From: Variovorax paradoxus
GTDB lineage: Bacteria; Pseudomonadota; Gammaproteobacteria; Burkholderiales; Burkholderiaceae_C
Reading direction: 5' to 3'
Assembly: GCF_030815855.1 (NCBI RefSeq)
Contig: NZ_JAUSXG010000001.1
Coordinates: 3,410,001-3,474,000 of the forward strand
DNA: 64,000 bases
Part shown: in pieces, positions 1 to 9,467 of the stretch
Position numbering within the stretch: the first letter of the stretch is position 1
Layout of the letters: each line of letters begins with the position of its first letter
Translations under genes and position numbers: made by a program
The notes under the pieces: generated by a model
What the model saw: only the letters and a program-made list of their open reading frames with translations
Told to the model about the DNA's origin: nothing
The model's database searches: none

Positions 1-20
1 AAAAGCTTCTTGATGAACAT
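1..20 (-). CDS. 5' end of an unidentified gene, cut by the window edge
   Basis: An ATG on the minus strand at position 20 starts the codons M-F-I-K-K-L and runs off the window. It is preceded, with a spacing of about 8 bases, by GGAGAC, a good ribosome binding site, and lies 45 bp downstream of the stop of the dehydratase gene on the same strand. It is therefore probably the next gene of the same aldarate operon. A 2-oxoglutarate-semialdehyde dehydrogenase would fit the pathway, but six residues cannot identify it. Confidence 0.35.
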
Positions 21-64
21 GTGTCGTTGTCTCCGTTGTTGTTGATTCGGCTGTTCTGTTCTGT

Positions 65-976
65 TTACTGCGGGCCGAGCGCGTCGATCAGCGCCTTCAG
101 CTGCTCCATCTCGGCGGGCTTCAGGTCGGTGAGCGGCGCGCGCACCGGGCCTGCGTCATGGCCGACGATCTTGGCACCGGCCTTGACGATGCTCACGGCG
201 TAGCCCGGCGTGCGGTTGCGCAGCTCGAGGTAGGGCATGAAGAAGTTCTTCAGCAGGCGATGCTGGGTGGCCATGTCGTCGTCGCGCACGGCTTCGTAGA
301 ACTGCACCGCGGTCTTCGGAATGAAGTTGAAGACAGCCGACGAATACACCGGCGTGCCCATGGCCTTGTAGGCTGCTGCATAGACTTCTGCCGTGGGCAG
401 GCCGCCCAGGTAGGCGAAGCGGTCGCCCATCTTCTGGTAGATGGCGACCATGGCTTCGATGTCGCCGATGCCGTCCTTGAAACCGACCAGGTTCGGGTTG
501 CGTTCGGCCAGGCCGGCCAGCGAGTCGGGCGACAGGCGGCTGGTTGCGCGGTTGTAGACGATCACGCCGAACTTCACGCTCTTGCACACGGCTTCCACGT
601 GCGCGGCCAGGCCTTCCTGGCCGGCTTCGGTGAGGTAGTGCGGCAGCAGCAGGATGCCGTGCGCACCGGCCTTCTCGGCCGCTTGCGCGCACTGGATGGC
701 AAAGCGCGTGGGACCGCCGGCGCCGGCAATGATCGGCACCACGCCGCGGCAGGTGTCGACCGCGGTCTTGATGATGCCGGGGTACTCGTCGCCGGTCAGC
801 GAGAAGAACTCACCCGTGCCGCCGGCTGCGAACAGCGCGCTCGCGCCGTAGGGGGCGAGCCATTCGAGGCGCTTCTCGTAGCTGCTTTTGTTGAAGTCGC
901 CGTTCGCGTCGAAATCGGTCAAGGGGAACGAGAGCAGGCCGGAGCCCATGATGGATTTGAGTTCTTGCGGGTTCAT
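65..976 (-). CDS. kdgD: 5-dehydro-4-deoxyglucarate dehydratase
   Basis: Dihydrodipicolinate-synthase-fold (DapA superfamily) aldolase/dehydratase of 303 residues, the usual length for this family. It is expected to decarboxylate and dehydrate 5-keto-4-deoxyglucarate to 2-oxoglutarate semialdehyde in the cytoplasm. The GGTGE phosphate-loop-like motif is at residues 52-56, the catalytic Tyr is Y141 (IVYNR) and the Schiff-base Lys is K167 (GFKDG). It lies 67 bp downstream of a Bug binding-protein gene on the same strand, and the opposite arm of the locus carries uronate dehydrogenase and galactarate dehydratase, which supply its substrate. Substrate call rests on close resemblance to KdgD plus context; N-acetylneuraminate lyase or DapA are less likely. 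Confidence 0.9.
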   Translation of the reverse strand: MNPQELKSIMGSGLLSFPLTDFDANGDFNKSSYEKRLEWLAPYGASALFAAGGTGEFFSLTGDEYPGIIKTAVDTCRGVVPIIAGAGGPTRFAIQCAQAAEKAGAHGILLLPHYLTEAGQEGLAAHVEAVCKSVKFGVIVYNRATSRLSPDSLAGLAERNPNLVGFKDGIGDIEAMVAIYQKMGDRFAYLGGLPTAEVYAAAYKAMGTPVYSSAVFNFIPKTAVQFYEAVRDDDMATQHRLLKNFFMPYLELRNRTPGYAVSIVKAGAKIVGHDAGPVRAPLTDLKPAEMEQLKALIDALGPQ

Positions 977-1043
977 AGGAATGAAGAAAGCGTGAGGATG
1001 GAAGAAAAGATCAAAGAAAAGAGGGTGTCGCGCTCGCAGCGGA

Positions 1044-2018
1044 TCAGTCGAGTTTGATGCCCGCGTCAGCCACCACCTTGGCCCAGCGCGCGCGCTCCTT
1101 GCCGAAGAATTGTTCTTCTTCGGTCGGCGCCATGGTCACCACCTCGGCGCCCTGCCCTGCAAGGCGCGAGCGGATGTCGGCGGCGCGAATGACGGTGATC
1201 AGCTCTTTGTTGAGGCGCTGGACGATCGCATCGGGCGTGCCCTTGGCAACCCGAACGCCCTGCCAGGTGCCCGACTCGAAACCGGTGACGCCCTGCTCCG
1301 CGATGGTGGGCACGTCGCCGATGAGCGGCATGCGCGTCGATTTCGACACGCCGAGCACCTTGAGCTTGCCGCTCTGCACGTGCGGCAGGGTGGCCAGCAT
1401 GCCGTTCATCAGAATCTGGGTCTGGCCGGCCACGGTGTCCTGCACTGCCTGCACGCCGCCCTTGTAGGGCACGTACTGCCAGCGCGCACCGCTGGCGCGC
1501 TCGAGCGCCACGCCGGCAAGGTGCGGCGCGCTGCCGGTCGCGGTCACGGCGAAATTGATGTCCGACTTCTTCGACAGCGCAATCAGTTCCTTCAGGTTGT
1601 TGGCCTGAACCGAGGGATGCACGACGAGCAGGTGCGGCGAATAGGCCAGCATGGTCACGCCGCGCAAATCCTTCGAAGGATCGAACGAAAGCTTCGTGTA
1701 GACCGAGGGGCTGATGGCAAGCGCGCCCACGTCGCACAGCAGCAGCGTGTAGCCGTCGGGCTTCGACTTGGCGACGTAGTCGGCGCCGAGGTTGCCGTTG
1801 GCACCCGGCCTGTTCTCGACGATGACGGGCTGGCCCAGCGCCTCCGACAGCGGCTGGCTGATGGAACGCGCAATGATGTCGGACGAACCGCCGGGTGGGT
1901 AAGGCACCACGATGCGCACGGGTTTCGAGGGCCAGCTGTCGGTGGCATGTGCACCGCTGGCTGCGAGTACGCCGCCGCCGAGGGCGCCGAGCATCAGATC
2001 GCGTCTTTTCAAGCTCAT
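1044..2018 (-). CDS. Bug/TctC-family periplasmic solute-binding protein
   Basis: Tripartite tricarboxylate transporter receptor of 324 residues. The N-terminus has a Tat-like RRD start, a hydrophobic stretch and an AHA cleavage region at about residue 25. Family landmarks are [10 protein letters not shown] near residue 37, NRPGANGN near 66, the DGYTLLL strand and the VPYKGG loop. A good AGGAGA ribosome binding site precedes the ATG. It is cotranscribed with the downstream kdgD gene and sits below the GntR regulator, so the ligand is probably an aldarate or related carboxylate. No TctA/TctB permease genes are in the window, so its membrane partner is unknown. Confidence 0.88.
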   Translation of the reverse strand: MSLKRRDLMLGALGGGVLAASGAHATDSWPSKPVRIVVPYPPGGSSDIIARSISQPLSEALGQPVIVENRPGANGNLGADYVAKSKPDGYTLLLCDVGALAISPSVYTKLSFDPSKDLRGVTMLAYSPHLLVVHPSVQANNLKELIALSKKSDINFAVTATGSAPHLAGVALERASGARWQYVPYKGGVQAVQDTVAGQTQILMNGMLATLPHVQSGKLKVLGVSKSTRMPLIGDVPTIAEQGVTGFESGTWQGVRVAKGTPDAIVQRLNKELITVIRAADIRSRLAGQGAEVVTMAPTEEEQFFGKERARWAKVVADAGIKLD

Positions 2019-2045
2019 TCAGGTCTCCTGCTGGTTGTGTTGTCA

Positions 2046-2060
2046 GTCATCGTACAACTA
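2046..2060 (-). promoter_or_regulatory. Second GntR/FadR-type operator, ahead of the Bug-kdgD arm
   Basis: Read on the minus strand this is TAGTTGTACGATGAC. It shares the 11-mer TAGTTGTACGA, apart from one flanking base, with the symmetrical site at 2936-2948, but its right half is degenerate. It lies 28-42 bp upstream of the Bug gene start and downstream of the regulator stop, so the Bug-kdgD unit can have its own regulated promoter. Operator role is inferred. Confidence 0.5.
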
Positions 2061-2101
2061 CAAATGACGATTGTCCAGCGTCTTGCCTGAAATTCCGCTC
2101 A

Positions 2102-2917
2102 TCAAGCGGCGGGCGGCGTTGCGGCAGTCTGCTGGGCCGCTTCCTGCGCCACGCGCAGCCGTTCGCGGCTGTTGGTCAGGTGGATGCGCATGGCCGCGCG
2201 GGCCGATTCGGGATCGCGGCGCGCAATGGCCGCGTAGATCTCTTCATGCTCGCGGTTCACGCGGCTCAGGTATTCGCCGCGCCGGTCGTAGTTGCGGATC
2301 GCGGTGATGCGCGTGCGCGGAATGATCGTCGTGCCGAGATGGCTCATGATGTCCGCGAAATACGAATTGCCGGTGGCCTGGGCGATCTGCAGGTGGAAGC
2401 GGAAGTCGGGTGCTACGGTGTCCCCCGCCACCGCGACATTGCGCTCGAAATCGTCGAGCGCCTGGCGCATGGCGAGCAGGTGCTCCTCGGTGCGCCGCGT
2501 AGCGGCCAACCCTGCGGATTCGGTTTCGAGGCTGATGCGAAGCTCGAGCACCGCCAGCACATCCACCGAGGTGGCAATGTCCGCGGAATCGAGCCGGAAC
2601 ATGCCGGCCGCGCGCGGCTGCAGCACGAAGGTGCCGACGCCATGGTGCGTTTCCACCAGTCCGGCCGCCTGCAGCTTCGACAGCGCCTCGCGCACCACGG
2701 TGCGGCTCACGCCGAACGACTTCATGATGGCCGACTCGGTGGGCAGCTTGTCGCCGGGACGCAGCGACTGACTGCGGATTTTTTCGCCCAGATCCTCCAC
2801 CAGCCCATGGGCCAGGCCGCGCGGGCGCGGGCGCCCCACGAAGGAGCCGCCGCCAGCGACTTCCGCCGCTGTATCGGAAATTGAGGGATTACCCGTAGCC
2901 GTTTGGACCATGGTCAC
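2102..2917 (-). CDS. FadR-subfamily GntR transcriptional regulator
   Basis: Regulator of 271 residues: an N-terminal winged helix-turn-helix (about residues 35-105, with the LPTESAIMKSFGVSRTVVREAL signature) and a C-terminal FCD ligand-binding domain of helices (about 115-250). FCD regulators bind small carboxylates in a metal site. It sits between the two divergent arms of the sugar-acid locus and is probably their repressor. The start used is a GTG at 2917, 9 bases after AGGGGA; an ATG at 2911 would remove two residues. The likely operators are the dyad at 2936-2948 directly upstream and the partial copy at 2046-2060. Confidence 0.88.
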   Translation of the reverse strand: MTMVQTATGNPSISDTAAEVAGGGSFVGRPRPRGLAHGLVEDLGEKIRSQSLRPGDKLPTESAIMKSFGVSRTVVREALSKLQAAGLVETHHGVGTFVLQPRAAGMFRLDSADIATSVDVLAVLELRISLETESAGLAATRRTEEHLLAMRQALDDFERNVAVAGDTVAPDFRFHLQIAQATGNSYFADIMSHLGTTIIPRTRITAIRNYDRRGEYLSRVNREHEEIYAAIARRDPESARAAMRIHLTNSRERLRVAQEAAQQTAATPPAA

Positions 2918-2935
2918 GATAATAATCCCCTATTA

Positions 2936-2948
2936 GTTGTACGACAAC
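2936..2948. promoter_or_regulatory. GntR/FadR-type operator dyad
   Basis: GTTGT-ACG-ACAAC is a perfect 13-bp inverted repeat in the divergent region between the GntR regulator and uronate dehydrogenase. FadR-subfamily regulators typically bind a short dyad with a 3-base centre. It lies 18 bp upstream of the regulator start, consistent with autoregulation and control of the rightward arm. Confidence 0.6.
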
Positions 2949-3125
2949 AGATAACTTATCACTACGCCTGCCTGTAAGTGCCGTTCTATCCATCGACCGG
3001 TTATTTGAACTGATGCGATACCCGGATGAAGTCTTCCCCGAGCGCGCCGCGTCGAAATTCATGACCGCCAGTTCTCGGTGACTGCTCCATCGCACCGGAA
3101 CCCACCCATTTCACACGCCACACCC

Positions 3126-3956
3126 ATGCCGACGTCCCCACCAGCCCCGAACAACAAGCTAAATCGGATTCTGCTCACCGGCGCGGCCGGGGGCCTGGGC
3201 AAGGTACTGCGCGAACGTCTGCGCCCCTATGCCGAGATCCTGCGCCTTTCCGATATTTCCGCGCTCGCGCCTTCCGAGGGCGCGCACGAAGAAGTCATGC
3301 CTTGCGACCTTTCCGACAAAGCCGCCGTCCATGCGCTGGTCGAGGGTTGTGACGCCATCGTGCACCTTGGCGGCGTCTCGGTCGAGCGGCCGTTCGAAGA
3401 GATTCTCGAGGCCAACATCAAGGGCGTGTTTCATCTCTATGAAGCCGCGCGTCGCCACGGCGTGAAGCGCGTGGTGTTCGCGAGCTCGAACCACGTGATC
3501 GGCTTCTACAAGCAAAGCGAGCGGCTCGACGCCGGCGTTGCACGACGGCCCGACGGCTACTACGGCCTGTCGAAGTCCTTCGGCGAAGACGTGGCGCAGT
3601 TCTACTTCGACCGCTACGGCATCGAGACCGTGAGCATCCGCATCGGCTCCTCGTTCCCCGAACCGCTCAACCGCCGGATGATGAGCACCTGGCTCAGCTA
3701 CCGCGACCTGACGACACTGATCGAGAAATCGCTCTTCACGCCCGACGTGAAGCACACCGTGGTCTACGGCGTGTCGGCCAACCGCGACGTCTGGTGGGAC
3801 AACAGCGCGGCGGCGCACCTGGGCTTCGTGCCGCAGGACACCTCCGAAGTGTTCCGCGACAAGGTCGAGGCCCAGCCGCCCGTGGCGCCGACCGACCCCA
3901 ACGCCATCTACCAGGGCGGTGCCTTCACGGCGCAGGGCCCGTTCGGCGACCAATGA
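3126..3956 (+). CDS. udh: Uronate dehydrogenase (NAD-dependent)
   Basis: Extended short-chain dehydrogenase of 276 residues that oxidises D-galacturonate or D-glucuronate to the aldaro-lactone with NAD. The TGAAGGLG nucleotide-binding loop is at residues 18-25, the catalytic Tyr/Lys pair is Y146 and K150 (YGLSK), and the FASSNH and RIGSSFPEP segments match known uronate dehydrogenases closely. The length is close to the usual 265-270. A GTG at 3078 would add 16 residues; neither start has a convincing ribosome binding site, so the start is uncertain. Its stop overlaps the ATG of the lactonase gene (ATGA), so the two are translationally coupled. Confidence 0.88.
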   Translation: MPTSPPAPNNKLNRILLTGAAGGLGKVLRERLRPYAEILRLSDISALAPSEGAHEEVMPCDLSDKAAVHALVEGCDAIVHLGGVSVERPFEEILEANIKGVFHLYEAARRHGVKRVVFASSNHVIGFYKQSERLDAGVARRPDGYYGLSKSFGEDVAQFYFDRYGIETVSIRIGSSFPEPLNRRMMSTWLSYRDLTTLIEKSLFTPDVKHTVVYGVSANRDVWWDNSAAAHLGFVPQDTSEVFRDKVEAQPPVAPTDPNAIYQGGAFTAQGPFGDQ

Positions 3957-4855
3957 CAACCGGCATGCAGGCTGAACTCGTTCTCGATGCGCGCAACGGC
4001 ACCGGCGAAAGCCCGGTGTGGCATGCCGCGGAGCAGGCGCTCTATTGGGTCGACATTCCGGCGCGCGCGCTGAACCGCTGGCATGCGAGCGAAGGCCACA
4101 CCCGGTGGCATGCGAATGAAATGATTGCCTGCATCGCGCCGCGCGCCGACGCGCCCGGCGCATGGATCGCAGGCATGGAGAGCGGTCTCTTCTCGCTGCA
4201 GCCACAGCCCGACGGAACGCTGGCCACCACCTCGCTCGCGCACGTCGCGCATGCCGTGCCCGCCATGCGCTTCAACGATGGCCGCTGCGACCGCCAGGGC
4301 CGTTTCTGGGCCGGCACGATGCTGCTCGACATGGCCGCGGGCGCGCGCATCGGCCGCCTCTACAGCTACGGCAAGGGCCGCGACGGCGCTGCCGTGCAGC
4401 CGGGCGAATTCATCGTGCCCAACGGGCTCGCCTTCAGCCCTGACGGCCGCACGATGTACCTCTCGGATTCGCACCCCACGGTGCAGGCCATTTGGGCCTT
4501 CGACTACGACACCGACACCGGCACCCCGAGCAACCGCCGCCTGTTCGTCGACATGACACCCCTGCCCGGCCGTCCCGACGGCGCAGCCGTGGACGTCGAC
4601 GGCTGCTACTGGATCTGCGGCAACGATGCGGGCCTGGTGCACCGCTTCACGCCCGACGGCCGGCTCGATCGCTCGCTCGAGGTTCCGGTCAAGAAGCCCG
4701 CGATGTGCGCCTTCGGCGGTCCAGCGCTCGACACGCTTTTCGTCACCTCCATTCGGCCCGGCGGCATCGACCTGTCGGACCAGCCTCTGGCCGGGGGCGT
4801 GTTCGCGCTGCGGCCCGGCGTGGCCGGCATGCCGGAACCGGCCTTCGGCGGCTGA
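3953..4855 (+). CDS. SMP-30/gluconolactonase-family lactonase
   Basis: Six-bladed beta-propeller lactonase of 300 residues. Metal ligands typical of SMP-30 proteins are visible: Glu in GESPVW near residue 18, Asn in FNDGRCD near 105, Asn in [11 protein letters not shown] near 155 and Asp in GRPDGAAVD near 205. The start overlaps the stop of uronate dehydrogenase, so it most likely opens the aldaro-lactone that enzyme makes, giving galactarate or glucarate. A different sugar lactone cannot be excluded from sequence. The dctP-type transporter gene follows 44 bp later. Confidence 0.85.
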   Translation: MTTGMQAELVLDARNGTGESPVWHAAEQALYWVDIPARALNRWHASEGHTRWHANEMIACIAPRADAPGAWIAGMESGLFSLQPQPDGTLATTSLAHVAHAVPAMRFNDGRCDRQGRFWAGTMLLDMAAGARIGRLYSYGKGRDGAAVQPGEFIVPNGLAFSPDGRTMYLSDSHPTVQAIWAFDYDTDTGTPSNRRLFVDMTPLPGRPDGAAVDVDGCYWICGNDAGLVHRFTPDGRLDRSLEVPVKKPAMCAFGGPALDTLFVTSIRPGGIDLSDQPLAGGVFALRPGVAGMPEPAFGG

Positions 4856-4899
4856 TCTCTTTTTTCTTTTTCAACAACCCCAAGCAGAGGACGAGACAA

Positions 4900-5877
4900 A
4901 TGAAATTCCACAAGACTCTTATCGCACTTGCCGTCGGCGCCGCAGCCGCGCTCGCCACACTGGCTGCCAGCGCCACCGAGTTCCGCTCGGCAGACATCCA
5001 TCCCGACGACTATCCGACCGTGACCGCGGTCAAGTTCATGGGCGAACGGCTCAAGGCGCTGTCCGGCGGCAAGCACACCATCAAGGTGTTCAACAACAGT
5101 TCGCTCGGCAGCGAAAAAGACACCATCGAGCAGACCAAGATCGGCGCGCTGCAGATGGTGCGCGTGAACATCGCGCCGATGAACAACATCTGCGCCGAGA
5201 CGCAGGTGCCGACCATGCCCTTCCTGTTCCGCTCGGTCGACCACCTGCACAAGGTGCTCGACGGCCCGATCGGCGAAGAGATCCTGAAGTCGTGCGAAAA
5301 GCAAGGCTTCGTCGGCCTCGCCTACTACGACAGCGGCGCGCGCTCGATGTTCACGGCCAAGAAGCCGGTGCGCACCTTTGCCGACATGAAGGGCCTGAAG
5401 GTCCGCGTGCAGCAATCCGACCTGTGGGTGTCGATGCTCGAAGCCATGGGCGCCAACGCCACGCCGATGCCCATGGGCGAGGTCTACACGGGCCTGAAGA
5501 CCGGCCTGATCGACGCCGCCGAGAACAACTACCCCACGTATGAAAGCGCCCGCGCCTTCGAAGTGGCCAAGTACTACAGCAAGACCGAGCACTCGATGGC
5601 CCCCGAGATGCTGCTGTTCTCCAAGCGCGCGTGGGACAAGCTCTCGGCCGAAGAGCAGGGCTGGATCCGGCAGGCTGCCAAGGAATCGGTGCCCTACATG
5701 CGCAAGCAGTGGGAAGAGCGCGAGATCAAGTCGCTGGCCACGGTGAAGGCCGGTGGCGCCGAGATCATCGACGTCGACAAGGCGCCGTTCCAGGCCGCGA
5801 TGAAGCCGGTATACGACAAGTTCATCACCGACGCGAAGCTCAAGGACCTCGTCAAGCGCGTGCAGGACACCAAGTAA
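4900..5877 (+). CDS. TRAP transporter DctP-type substrate-binding protein
   Basis: Periplasmic solute-binding subunit of 325 residues with a clear signal peptide (MKFHK, long Ala/Leu core, cleavage near residue 26 after ASA). The [19 protein letters not shown] segment holds the Arg that binds carboxylates in TRAP receptors, followed by [18 protein letters not shown]. The ATG is preceded by AGAGGA. The membrane subunits follow in order, so this is a complete TRAP system. Given the lactonase and dehydrogenase upstream and galactarate dehydratase downstream, the ligand is likely a hexuronate or aldarate. Confidence 0.92.
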   Translation: MKFHKTLIALAVGAAAALATLAASATEFRSADIHPDDYPTVTAVKFMGERLKALSGGKHTIKVFNNSSLGSEKDTIEQTKIGALQMVRVNIAPMNNICAETQVPTMPFLFRSVDHLHKVLDGPIGEEILKSCEKQGFVGLAYYDSGARSMFTAKKPVRTFADMKGLKVRVQQSDLWVSMLEAMGANATPMPMGEVYTGLKTGLIDAAENNYPTYESARAFEVAKYYSKTEHSMAPEMLLFSKRAWDKLSAEEQGWIRQAAKESVPYMRKQWEEREIKSLATVKAGGAEIIDVDKAPFQAAMKPVYDKFITDAKLKDLVKRVQDTK

Positions 5878-5891
5878 GCAAGCCGGATTGT

Positions 5892-6002
5892 TGAATTGGC
5901 TCCTTCCCCTTTGGGGAAGGCCGGGATGGGGGCACGACGGCGCTGGCACAGAGACGCCGCGTGCCCCCACCCCAACCCTCCTCCAAAGGGGGAGGGAGCA
6001 AG
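5892..6002. repeat. Intergenic palindromic repeat, family 1, copy A
   Basis: Two GC-rich arms face each other across about 40 bp: left arm around CTCCTTCCCC and GGGGAAGGCCGGGATGGGGG, right arm GTGCCCCCACCCC followed by CCTCCTCC and GGGGGAGGGAGC. Each arm contains its own small hairpin. The same arrangement in reverse order recurs at 57586-57705. The element fills most of the gap between the dctP-type and dctQ-type genes and could form a strong mRNA structure that lowers expression of the membrane subunits relative to the binding protein. Confidence 0.7.
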
Positions 6003-6018
6003 ACAAAAAAGAACCTTC

Positions 6019-6507
6019 ATGTACACCAAACTTTGCCGCACCCTCGCCCGGGCCTGCATGTGGTTGGGCATCCTCGGTCTCGTCGCGGTGATCTGCGCGG
6101 TGAGCTGGCAGGTGTTCGGCCGCTACGTGCTCAACAACACCCCCACGTGGGCTGAAAGCCTTGCCTTGCTGCTGGTCATCTACGTCACGATGTTCGGCGT
6201 GGCTGTCGGCGTGCGCGATGCGGGCCACATCGGCCTCGAATCGTTCCTCGTGCTCGCGCCCGACTGGCTGCGCCTGAAGATGGAGTACCTGATCCACGCG
6301 CTGATCCTGCTGTTCGGCCTGGCCATGGCCTGGAACTGCGCCTCGCTCGCCGAATCGGTGTGGGACTACAGGCTGCCCACGCTCTGGATCTCCGAAGGCT
6401 GGAAATACGTGCCCGCCTCCGTGGCCGGCGTTCTCATCGTGATGTTCTCGATCGAGCACATCATCGCTTTGGCTCAAGGCCGCGAAGTCGAACCGGCCTG
6501 GGGCTGA
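6019..6507 (+). CDS. TRAP transporter DctQ-type small permease
   Basis: Small membrane subunit of 162 residues with four predicted membrane segments (about residues 10-32, 45-68, 88-108, 130-150). The WQVFGRYVLNN motif after the first segment is characteristic of DctQ proteins. I start at the ATG at 6019; an in-frame ATG at 5896 lies inside the palindromic repeat and would add non-family sequence. Works with the adjacent large subunit in sodium- or proton-coupled uptake. Confidence 0.9.
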   Translation: MYTKLCRTLARACMWLGILGLVAVICAVSWQVFGRYVLNNTPTWAESLALLLVIYVTMFGVAVGVRDAGHIGLESFLVLAPDWLRLKMEYLIHALILLFGLAMAWNCASLAESVWDYRLPTLWISEGWKYVPASVAGVLIVMFSIEHIIALAQGREVEPAWG

Positions 6508-6516
6508 AACCGCATC

Positions 6517-7812
6517 ATGACGATCCCTCTCCTCATTCTTTGCCTCTCGTTCACGCTCTTCCTGCTGCTGGGCGTGCCGGTCGCTTTCTCGATCGGCCTC
6601 TCGGCCCTGGCCACGCTGCTGTATGAAGGCCTGCCGCTCGAGGTCGGTTTCCAGCAGATGACCTCGGGCATGGGCATCTTTTCGTTCCTGGCGATTCCAT
6701 TCTTCATCTTTGCCGGCGAGCTGATGCTCTACGGCGGCATCGCGGACCGCATCGTCAACTTCGCGCGCAATGTCGTCGGCCATGTGCGCGGCGGCCTCGG
6801 CATGTCGAACGTGGTGGCCTGCACGCTGTTCGGCGGCGTCTCGGGCTCGCCCGTGGCGGACGTCTCGGCCATGGGCGCCGTGATGATCCCGATGATGAAG
6901 AAAGAGGGCTATCACGCCGACTACGCCGTCAACGTGACGACCCATGCGGCACTCGTCGGCGCGCTGATGCCCACCAGCCACAACCTGATCATCTATTCGC
7001 TCGCGGCGGGCGGCAAGGTGTCGATCGCGGCGCTGATCCTGGCGGCGCTGCTGCCGGCAGCGGTGCTCACGCTCAGCAACCTTGCGGCCGCTTACCTGGT
7101 GGCGGTGAAGCGCGGCTATCCGGCCGGCAGCTTCCCGGGCTGGGCCATCGTGGCGCGCTCGTTCGCGGCGGCGCTGCCGGGCCTGTTCATCGTCGTTCTG
7201 ATCCTCGGCGGCATCCTGTCGGGCATCTTCACGGCGACCGAGTCGGCGGCCGTGGCGGTGCTCTATGCGCTGGCACTCACCATCTTTGTCTACCGCACGT
7301 TGAAGTGGGAACACTTCGTCAAGGCGGCATCGAAGGCGGTGCGCACCACCGGCGTGATCCTGCTCCTGATCGGCATCTCGAGCACCTTCGGCTACCTGAT
7401 CAGCCTTTATGGCGTGGCCGAACTCACCGGCCAGATGCTGTCGCAGATCACGAGCACGCCGTGGGTGATCTTCCTGCTCATCAACATCATCCTGTTCGTG
7501 CTGGGCACCTTCCTCGACATGGCGGCGACGATCCTGCTGTGCACGCCCATCTTCCTGCCGATTGCCCAGCACTACGGCATGAGCTCGGTGCAGTTCGGCA
7601 TCGTGATGCTGATCAACTGCGCGCTCGGCCTGAACACGCCCCCGGTGGGCACCACGCAGTTCGTGGGCTGTGCGATCGGCGGCGTGTCGGTCGGCACGGT
7701 CATGAAGACCATCTGGCCGTTCTACGGTGCGCTGATCTTCGCACTCGGCGTGGTCACCTTCGTTCCCGCGTTCTCGACCTGGCTGCCGAGCATGTTCATG
7801 GTGGTGAAATAA
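6517..7812 (+). CDS. TRAP transporter DctM-type large permease
   Basis: Large membrane subunit of 431 residues, the usual DctM length, with about 12 membrane segments. The [14 protein letters not shown] start, [20 protein letters not shown] loop and the C-terminal [14 protein letters not shown] loop are DctM landmarks. It begins 9 bp after the small subunit stop, so the P-Q-M genes form one transcription unit with the aldarate enzymes around them. Confidence 0.93.
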   Translation: MTIPLLILCLSFTLFLLLGVPVAFSIGLSALATLLYEGLPLEVGFQQMTSGMGIFSFLAIPFFIFAGELMLYGGIADRIVNFARNVVGHVRGGLGMSNVVACTLFGGVSGSPVADVSAMGAVMIPMMKKEGYHADYAVNVTTHAALVGALMPTSHNLIIYSLAAGGKVSIAALILAALLPAAVLTLSNLAAAYLVAVKRGYPAGSFPGWAIVARSFAAALPGLFIVVLILGGILSGIFTATESAAVAVLYALALTIFVYRTLKWEHFVKAASKAVRTTGVILLLIGISSTFGYLISLYGVAELTGQMLSQITSTPWVIFLLINIILFVLGTFLDMAATILLCTPIFLPIAQHYGMSSVQFGIVMLINCALGLNTPPVGTTQFVGCAIGGVSVGTVMKTIWPFYGALIFALGVVTFVPAFSTWLPSMFMVVK

Positions 7813-7840
7813 CAAGCAGCAAGCAGATGGAAGTTCCGCG

Positions 7841-9430
7841 ATGACCGACCCGAACACCCGACCGCCCCACACCATCCGGATGCATCCGGCGGACAACGTC
7901 GCCATCGTCGCGAACGACGGCGGCCTGCCCGCCGGCACCATCCTCGATTCCGGCCTTGCGCTGGTCGACAAGGTGCCGCAGGCGCACAAGGTGGCGCTGG
8001 AAGACATCCCCGAAGGCGGCGTGGTGCGCCGCTACAACGTGCCGATCGGCTACGCGCTCAAGCCCATCCCCGCCGGCAGCTGGGTGCACGAGCGGCTGCT
8101 GCGCATGCCCGCCGCGCGCGAGCTCGAAGGCCTGCCCATTGCCACCGTGAAGCCGCCGGCGCAACCGCCGCTCGAGGGCTACACCTTCGAGGGCTACCGC
8201 AACCTCGACGGATCGGTGGGCACCCGCAACATCCTCGCGATCACGCAAACCGTGCAGTGCGTGGCGGGCGTGGTCGACTTCGCGGTGCAGCGCATCAAGG
8301 CCGAGCTGCTGCCGAAGTACCCCCATGTCGACGACGTGGTGGGCCTCTCGCACAGCTACGGCTGCGGCGTGGCGATCGATGCGCCCGACGCGGTCATCCC
8401 CATCCGCACGCTGCGCAACATCAGCCTCAATCCGAACTTCGGCGGCGAGGTGATGGTCATCAGCCTGGGCTGCGAGAAGCTGCAGCCCGAGCGCCTGCTG
8501 CCGCCGGGCAGCATTGCGCTGGTGGACGAGCGCAACGTGGCCGACATCGGCGAGACGGCCAATGCCAAGCTGGACGTGGTGTGCCTGCAGGACGACGCGC
8601 ACGTCGGCTTCATGTCGATGATCGATTCGATCATGCGGCAGGCCGAGGAACACCTCGAGCGGCTCAACGCCCGCAGGCGCGAGACCGTGCCGGCCAGCGA
8701 GCTGGTGGTGGGCGTGCAGTGCGGCGGCAGCGATGCGTTTTCCGGGGTGACGGCCAACCCGGCCGTCGGCTTCTGCACCGACCTGCTGGTGCGCGCCGGC
8801 GCCACCGTGATGTTCTCGGAAGTGACCGAGGTGCGCGACGGCATCGACCAGCTCACCTCGCGCGCCACCACGCCCGAGGTCGCCGAAGCCATGATCCGCG
8901 AGATGGCCTGGTACGACGCCTACCTGGACCGCGGCCGCGTCGACCGCAGCGCCAACACCACGCCGGGCAACAAGAAGGGCGGACTCTCGAACATCGTCGA
9001 AAAAGCCATGGGCTCGATCGTGAAGAGCGGCAGCGCGCCGATCTCGGGTGTGGTTTCTCCGGGCGAGAAAGCCCGGCAGAAAGGCCTGCTCTATGCCGCG
9101 ACGCCCGCCAGCGACTTCATCTGCGGCACGCTGCAATTGGCCGCCGGCATGAACCTGCACGTGTTCACCACCGGCCGCGGCACGCCTTACGGGCTGGCCG
9201 AAGTGCCCGTGATCAAGGTCGCCACGCGCAGCGATCTCGCGCGCCGCTGGCACGACCTGATGGACGTGAACGCGGGCCGCATCGCCGACGGCGACGCCAC
9301 CATCGAGGACGTGGCCTGGGAGATGTTCCGGCTGATGCTCGACGTGGCCAGCGGCAGGAAGAAAACCTGGGCCGAACAGTGGAAGCTGCACAACGCGCTG
9401 GTGCTGTTCAACCCCGCACCCGTGACCTGA
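7841..9430 (+). CDS. garD: Galactarate dehydratase
   Basis: UxaA/GarD-family dehydratase of 529 residues that converts galactarate to 5-keto-4-deoxyglucarate in the cytoplasm. The N-terminal SAF-like domain (about residues 1-105) is followed by the catalytic UxaA domain. Many blocks match the Escherichia coli GarD sequence as I remember it, including [55 protein letters not shown] and [18 protein letters not shown]. The Fe-binding Cys/His residues are in these blocks. The product feeds the KdgD dehydratase encoded on the left arm. The stop codon lies inside a (TGACC)6 tandem repeat. Confidence 0.94.
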   Translation: MTDPNTRPPHTIRMHPADNVAIVANDGGLPAGTILDSGLALVDKVPQAHKVALEDIPEGGVVRRYNVPIGYALKPIPAGSWVHERLLRMPAARELEGLPIATVKPPAQPPLEGYTFEGYRNLDGSVGTRNILAITQTVQCVAGVVDFAVQRIKAELLPKYPHVDDVVGLSHSYGCGVAIDAPDAVIPIRTLRNISLNPNFGGEVMVISLGCEKLQPERLLPPGSIALVDERNVADIGETANAKLDVVCLQDDAHVGFMSMIDSIMRQAEEHLERLNARRRETVPASELVVGVQCGGSDAFSGVTANPAVGFCTDLLVRAGATVMFSEVTEVRDGIDQLTSRATTPEVAEAMIREMAWYDAYLDRGRVDRSANTTPGNKKGGLSNIVEKAMGSIVKSGSAPISGVVSPGEKARQKGLLYAATPASDFICGTLQLAAGMNLHVFTTGRGTPYGLAEVPVIKVATRSDLARRWHDLMDVNAGRIADGDATIEDVAWEMFRLMLDVASGRKKTWAEQWKLHNALVLFNPAPVT

Positions 9431-9452
9431 CCTGACCTGACCTGACCTGACC
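9423..9452. repeat. Pentanucleotide tandem repeat (TGACC)x6
   Basis: Six uninterrupted copies of TGACC begin in the last sense codons of garD, include its TGA stop, and end 15 bp before the ATG of the SDR gene. Such a tract can gain or lose units by slippage; only the first copy is coding, so length changes would alter the garD-SDR spacing rather than the GarD protein. Confidence 0.9.
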
Positions 9453-9467
9453 TCGAAAGGAAACACC

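Noticed and set aside
5896..6018. Earlier in-frame start for the DctQ-type subunit
   Set aside because: It would translate the palindromic repeat; DctQ proteins start with the first membrane helix, as from 6019.
4606..8007. A very long open frame antisense to the TRAP genes
   Set aside because: It is Arg/His/Ala-rich, has no family motif, and mirrors the codon bias of the clear TRAP genes on the plus strand; typical high-GC shadow.
9423..9452. Tandem repeat considered as part of a CRISPR array
   Set aside because: Units are 5 bp with no spacers.
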